A DNA stretch of 64,000 nucleotides, taken from a virus. Below are positions 60,489-64,000 of the stretch, one piece after another; the first letter of the stretch is position 1, and every line of letters starts with the position of its first letter. Both the position numbers and the translations under genes were made by a program. The notes beneath the pieces are model-generated. The model was not told the origin of the DNA, searched no databases, and saw only the letters and a program-made list of their open reading frames with translations. The DNA lies in the IMG/VR virus record IMGVR_UViG_3300033149_002227, positions 1 to 64,000 of that record; one strand, written 5' to 3'.

Positions 60489-60680
60489 ATGAACTACGAC
60501 GACCACGAAGATTTTAACAAGCATAGATTACCACATGAAGCAACGAAAGAATTCGCGAATGCTCGTGCCGCAGTGTACGACAACGCCAATGCAGTTTTTG
60601 CTGGCGGCACCCGAGATGGTATTGCTGCCCTCGTATTGGGTGGTACACTTTATCTAATAGCTAGTGCCTTACTTCTGTAA
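60489..60680 (+). CDS. Small membrane-tail protein
   Basis: 63 residues. The C-terminal 20 residues (GIAALVLGGTLYLIASALLL) form one membrane helix and the N-terminal 40 are acidic and hydrophilic, so it is a tail-anchored inner-membrane protein. GGAGAAAGAA is its ribosome site. Function unknown. Confidence 0.65.
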   Translation: MNYDDHEDFNKHRLPHEATKEFANARAAVYDNANAVFAGGTRDGIAALVLGGTLYLIASALLL

Positions 60681-61048
60681 TGAATACTGATATATTGATG
60701 ACATCCATATGCATCGTTTTGGCTATGGTGGCGATATATGTGATCCTCATCAGGAAGCATGCATCCAAAGATGAACGTGCCCGCGTCGAACGAACGTTGT
60801 ATGCATCAGCCGGTGAAATTGTTACGTGCCTGAACGGACATGAGATATGTGAGTTGGCTAAGGATATTTTTGTAGCTGACTTAATCAGTGTTAGTCAGTT
60901 CAAAAACTGGCGTCACCAACCACAGCCACAGCCGCATGATCCAATAACACCGTGTATGGTATGTAGAGCGCCCTATGTTAACTCAACTACAGCGTATGGT
61001 GGAACACAGTTGCACATCGATGGCGAGTGGAGAACCACCCGCTCTTAA
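60680..61048 (+). CDS. Membrane-anchored zinc-ribbon-like protein
   Basis: 122 residues. N-terminal membrane helix (SICIVLAMVAIYVILI), then a cytosolic part with Cys50, His54, Cys57 (TCLNGHEIC) and Cys92, Cys95 (CMVC), a plausible zinc site. It overlaps the previous stop by a TAATG junction and converges on the LamG-like gene by 4 nt. Function unknown; the membrane-plus-zinc form suggests a host-membrane interaction. Confidence 0.65.
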   Translation: MNTDILMTSICIVLAMVAIYVILIRKHASKDERARVERTLYASAGEIVTCLNGHEICELAKDIFVADLISVSQFKNWRHQPQPQPHDPITPCMVCRAPYVNSTTAYGGTQLHIDGEWRTTRS

Positions 61049-61917
61049 AGTCCTGCGTTGTAATGTGCAAGGATTCGGGCATCGGGTAGCATGTAGTTGT
61101 AGATAGCTATGTTATCGTACTGGCCATCCGTCCGCGAAAAACTATCAAACGATGTATAACCAACTCTGAAAAATGTTTGGTTACCACCCCCATTATAACC
61201 AGTGGCGTAACCCACAGTATCATATTCTACCCCATCGATCCAGAATGTAATCGTTTTCGCTAATCCGTTCCGTGTGGTAACAATATGATGAACGGTGTTG
61301 AGTGATAACTGCGCCGTCGCCGATGTCGTGACTATTGGCGAGCGAACATTGATTTCGTGATAGGCTCCGAGATGACCGGTGGAATTCACCGTTAAACTCC
61401 ATAAGGCATTGTATTGAGCCTGTGGTAGGTTCGTCTGTGTACCACAGTGCACTATATGGTTCCGATCATTCAATGCACCACTTCCGCCACTAAAAGTATC
61501 CAACTTAACCCAACATTCAATGCTCATGTAGCTTATTAACTGCAAGAGATTTTGACCAGTCTGAATCAGGTGCCCTCCATTGTAGGTGGTGGGTGGGACG
61601 ATATCTGCATTTGCTCCGGGAAAATCATATACTCCTCCCCCATCATTGACCAATCCGGGGAGGCCGTTAGGACCAGCACCGGGAAGAAGAGGTGGTGAAG
61701 GATTACCAGAAGTGAGCCGTGCATCAAATCCTGTACTCCGCTCGTGACCGGTCACTTGAGCTATGAATGCATTAGGTCCAGAATCAGTCGTAAATGTACC
61801 GCCAATGCCCCACGCATCGTTCAATTCGTAAAAGACGACAGGATTATCAGCAAGCACCTCGTCAGAAGCCGAGATCGTAGGCTGATTGACCATATGCGCT
61901 GTGATGCCCGCGTGCAT
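61045..61917 (-). CDS. LamG/concanavalin-like domain protein
   Basis: 290 residues from ATG 61917, overlapping the stop of the upstream gene by TAATG. The jelly-roll pattern of LamG-like domains spans about residues 110-290: SIECWVKLDTF, WSLTVNSTGHLGA, HHIVTTRNG, ITFWIDGVEYDT and GQYDNIAIYNYMLPDARILAHYNAG. Proteins of this form in phages are fibre or head-decoration components that bind sugars. Cotranscribed with the Gly-rich fibre. Confidence 0.78.
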   Translation of the reverse strand: MHAGITAHMVNQPTISASDEVLADNPVVFYELNDAWGIGGTFTTDSGPNAFIAQVTGHERSTGFDARLTSGNPSPPLLPGAGPNGLPGLVNDGGGVYDFPGANADIVPPTTYNGGHLIQTGQNLLQLISYMSIECWVKLDTFSGGSGALNDRNHIVHCGTQTNLPQAQYNALWSLTVNSTGHLGAYHEINVRSPIVTTSATAQLSLNTVHHIVTTRNGLAKTITFWIDGVEYDTVGYATGYNGGGNQTFFRVGYTSFDSFSRTDGQYDNIAIYNYMLPDARILAHYNAGL

Positions 61918-63821
61918 TATACAGGCACCAAGTTGCCGAACAATGTCCAAGTAGTGGTGGTCACTTTAAGAGCCGTTGCTACTGCATATTGCCCGTTCAA
62001 TACTAGAGTTAAGTTTGCATTAACATTTAGCGTATCGGTGTCTATTGCTACCGTTGTTGCTCCCGCTCCCAGTTGTTGAAAATGGATTTCTGTTCCTATA
62101 GGATATGCAACAGAAGCATTGGATGGAAGTGTCACTGTGTTTGCACCTGCATTGTCCATTGTAACCATTTTACCAGAGTGTCCCAATGTAAACGCACCGG
62201 GTCCATATGACACTCCTGTTTGTATTTCGAATTCAAGTTTTGCGTCTATACCACCATTCACAACTAGCGTAGACCCATCCCATGTGAAGTTCGGGTCACC
62301 TTCGAGTGTTCCGTCACCGGTCCATACACCGATCTGATTATTAACAGGGGTGCCTACCTTTATTACATCACCAGCACCCGCGATGGTCTGCCATGTTGCA
62401 GTGGTTGCACTAGTGGCTACTAGAGTCTGCCCGATTGTTGGGGGTATTGCTGCGTCCACATTTACGTCTGCACCAGTAGTGGCTAGGTCGGAGGCTGCAC
62501 CGACATCCTGCCATGTTGCAGTGGTTGCACTAGTGGCTATTAGAAACTGTCCGATTGTTGGGGGTGCGGCGAGGTCTATGTTTACGTCTGCACCACTCGT
62601 GGCTAGGTCGGAAGCCGCAGCGCCACTAGCTGTGAGATCGATACCATTCCAAGTAATAGTACCGCCATCGTTATATAATTTGTCTGTTGTAACAGTTGGG
62701 GCTGTTTGGGAAGGAATAACAATAGCACCGGAAGAACCACCACCAGCACCAGCGCCCGGGGTTAGTGTCACGTTACCACCAGCCGCTATTCCGAGTGCAT
62801 CACCAGCAGTCACGTTAACGTCACCACCGACACCACTCAATTGCGGTAGACCGCCGAGGATGTTAACGTCACCACCACCACCAGTACCAGTACCACCAGC
62901 ACCACCGATAACAGACGCAGCACCACCAGCACCGTTGGAAGTATCACCTTCACCACCGGTTATGGAGATCGCACCACCAGTATTTGCGGCACCAACGCCA
63001 GCACCGGCAGTCAATGAAATTGGGGCACCGTCGGCGGCAACAGAAGCACCGGGGTTGATTATTACTTCACCACCAATACCTGTTGTGGAGTCACCACCAG
63101 TAATCGCAACTGCACCACCAGCGGCGGCAGTACCAACACCACCTGTAATGGATACGCTACCACCAACATTACCAGTACCAGAATCACCAGCACCGATGGA
63201 CACAAGTCCACCCAGTCCGATTGCAGCATCACCAGCAGCAAGAACAACACTACCACCAATACCAGCAGCAGCACCACCAGCACCAGCAGTCAAGCCGATA
63301 TCACCGCCGTTACCATTGGTACCACCATCACCGGTTACGAAGTTCATAGTACCACCAGCGGCGGCTATGTTGCCGTCACCAGTTGTGACCGTGAACCCGA
63401 CACCAGTATTACCGGCATTGCCAGTAGGGGTTTCGATATCGAATCCCGCAGTGGACCAATTGAGAACAGAAGCGGGCACAACATAGGTGCCAGAGTTATC
63501 ACCCATGGTGAATGCGATAATGTTATCATCGACACCCGTGAAGTTTTCGACATAAATTTGGGTGTTGAGATCGGCGTCTTCTAGTTTGGACAGTACGACA
63601 CCACTAACACCAGCTAGGATAGCCCAACCACCACTGTATATTTCGAAGTCACCAAAGTCAGTGTTGTACCGCATCATGCCATTGGTTGGTGAGGCAGGGC
63701 GTTGAGCCGTGCCACCAACTGGGATGGTCATCGAGGTAGTCCCGGGCAATTCAACGAGAGTTTCACCCGAGGCTGCAATAGTAGGCCAGAGTGTATCTCT
63801 CCAGTGGTTTTCTTGTGTCAT
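61917..63821 (-). CDS. Gly-rich repeat tail-fibre-like protein
   Basis: 634 residues, with AGGAATGAATC before the ATG. The N-terminal 100 residues include PASPTNGMMRYNTDFGDFE, a fibre-type block. From about residue 160 to 390 there are about 12 repeats of 15-17 residues with the pattern GGxVxIxxGxxxxxx, as in a beta-helix or beta-solenoid. A pair of 40-residue repeats (DLATSGADVN...TTATWQ) follows at about 400-485, corresponding to a 120-bp repeat in the DNA. The C-terminal domain ends VTTTTWTLFGNL. Probably a trimeric fibre exposed on the virion. Confidence 0.8.
   Translation of the reverse strand: MTQENHWRDTLWPTIAASGETLVELPGTTSMTIPVGGTAQRPASPTNGMMRYNTDFGDFEIYSGGWAILAGVSGVVLSKLEDADLNTQIYVENFTGVDDNIIAFTMGDNSGTYVVPASVLNWSTAGFDIETPTGNAGNTGVGFTVTTGDGNIAAAGGTMNFVTGDGGTNGNGGDIGLTAGAGGAAAGIGGSVVLAAGDAAIGLGGLVSIGAGDSGTGNVGGSVSITGGVGTAAAGGAVAITGGDSTTGIGGEVIINPGASVAADGAPISLTAGAGVGAANTGGAISITGGEGDTSNGAGGAASVIGGAGGTGTGGGGDVNILGGLPQLSGVGGDVNVTAGDALGIAAGGNVTLTPGAGAGGGSSGAIVIPSQTAPTVTTDKLYNDGGTITWNGIDLTASGAAASDLATSGADVNIDLAAPPTIGQFLIATSATTATWQDVGAASDLATTGADVNVDAAIPPTIGQTLVATSATTATWQTIAGAGDVIKVGTPVNNQIGVWTGDGTLEGDPNFTWDGSTLVVNGGIDAKLEFEIQTGVSYGPGAFTLGHSGKMVTMDNAGANTVTLPSNASVAYPIGTEIHFQQLGAGATTVAIDTDTLNVNANLTLVLNGQYAVATALKVTTTTWTLFGNLVPV
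62389..62628 (-). repeat. Two copies of a 120-bp repeat in the Gly-rich fibre
   Basis: TGCCATGTTGCA and surrounding bases recur at 62389 and 62509, period 120 bp (40 codons). The copies are imperfect and stay in frame. Confidence 0.7.
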
Positions 63822-63844
63822 GATTCATTCCTGTCAATGCTGTA

Positions 63845-63852
63845 GTATTTAC
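63845..63852 (-). promoter_or_regulatory. Late promoter of the Gly-rich fibre
   Basis: Minus strand GTAAATAC with TAAATA at 63851-63846, 24 bp before ATG 63821. Confidence 0.65.
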
Positions 63853-63875
63853 TCATACTTAACACGTTAGCAAGA

Positions 63876-64000
63876 TTAGGCATTTGCCAGAATACCAAAA
63901 CAAACACGAGCCAATGTAGAACCCGTATCAGGGGTGGTGTATGTCATTATGAGTTCATCACCTGCGCTAAGGACTAGTGGACCGAGAGCCGCCACGACAC
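63876..64000 (-). CDS. C-terminal end of a further gene, 5' end outside window
   Basis: A frame enters from the right edge and ends at TAA 63878-63876, giving 40 visible residues (start outside). The end SAGDELIMTYTTPDTGST is followed by a hydrophobic stretch (VCFGILANA). It probably belongs to another virion protein of the same minus-strand block. Too short for a family. Confidence 0.6.
   Translation of the reverse strand, partial: VVAALGPLVLSAGDELIMTYTTPDTGSTLARVCFGILANA

Overview
The window is a stretch of a large T4-like tailed-phage (myovirus) genome. The evidence is a recognisable T4-type set: gp46/gp47 recombination nuclease, a gp55-type late sigma factor, gp53, a gp5-type hub lysozyme, gp25 and gp6, in an order close to T4 and its marine relatives, together with many small overlapping phage genes. 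There is no integrase, no rRNA and no cellular housekeeping operon. The many 2-oxoglutarate/Fe(II) oxygenases, radical SAM enzymes and glycosyltransferases suggest a marine or freshwater phage of a Gram-negative host, but the host cannot be named from sequence alone.

Layout. 1-5370 (minus strand): an edge-truncated zinc-metallopeptidase-like gene, a gp46/gp47 operon with small genes between the subunits, and the gp55-like late sigma factor. 5494-11816 (plus): first baseplate block (gp48-like?, gp53, a large hub-position protein, gp5 hub/lysozyme). 11813-13078 (minus): a small gene and an RpoH-like sigma factor. 13202-18153 (plus): gp25 and a very long gp6. 18150-19568: a cupin-like gene, a tRNA-like gene whose anticodon arm is interrupted by about 135 nt, and two small genes. 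19703-36216 (plus): a 3409-residue structural protein followed by tail-fibre and virion genes, one of them frameshifted by a 62-bp tandem duplication. 36274-54086: an accessory island of about 18 enzymes or unknowns. 54194-61048: a Met-Pro-Met-Asp repeat protein, dCMP deaminase, an RNA-repair-like pair (kinase-phosphatase and an Rnl1-like protein lacking the catalytic lysine), an S41 protease and small membrane or zinc proteins. 61045-64000 (minus): a LamG-like protein, a Gly-rich repeat fibre and the C-terminus of another gene.

Regulation visible in the sequence. Host-type promoters (TTGACa, about 17 bp, TATaaT) precede early or accessory genes. A TAAATA element, usually written G(A)TAAATA, lies 23-43 bp upstream of seven structural-type genes and is the obvious target of the gp55-like factor. 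Two of these late promoters, before the first baseplate block and before the giant protein, also carry paired TTCNTCACGAAAGT-type boxes upstream. Two host-type promoters have an inverted repeat overlapping the -10 element.

How the genes work together. The two sigma factors and gp46/47 (in T4, recombination is linked to late transcription) set the timing. The baseplate and fibre genes build the contractile tail. The island looks like a biosynthetic or decoration pathway: sugar transfer, radical chemistry, hydroxylation, acetylation, sulfation, amide ligation and desaturation. Its product is unknown and it is the most interesting part of the window.
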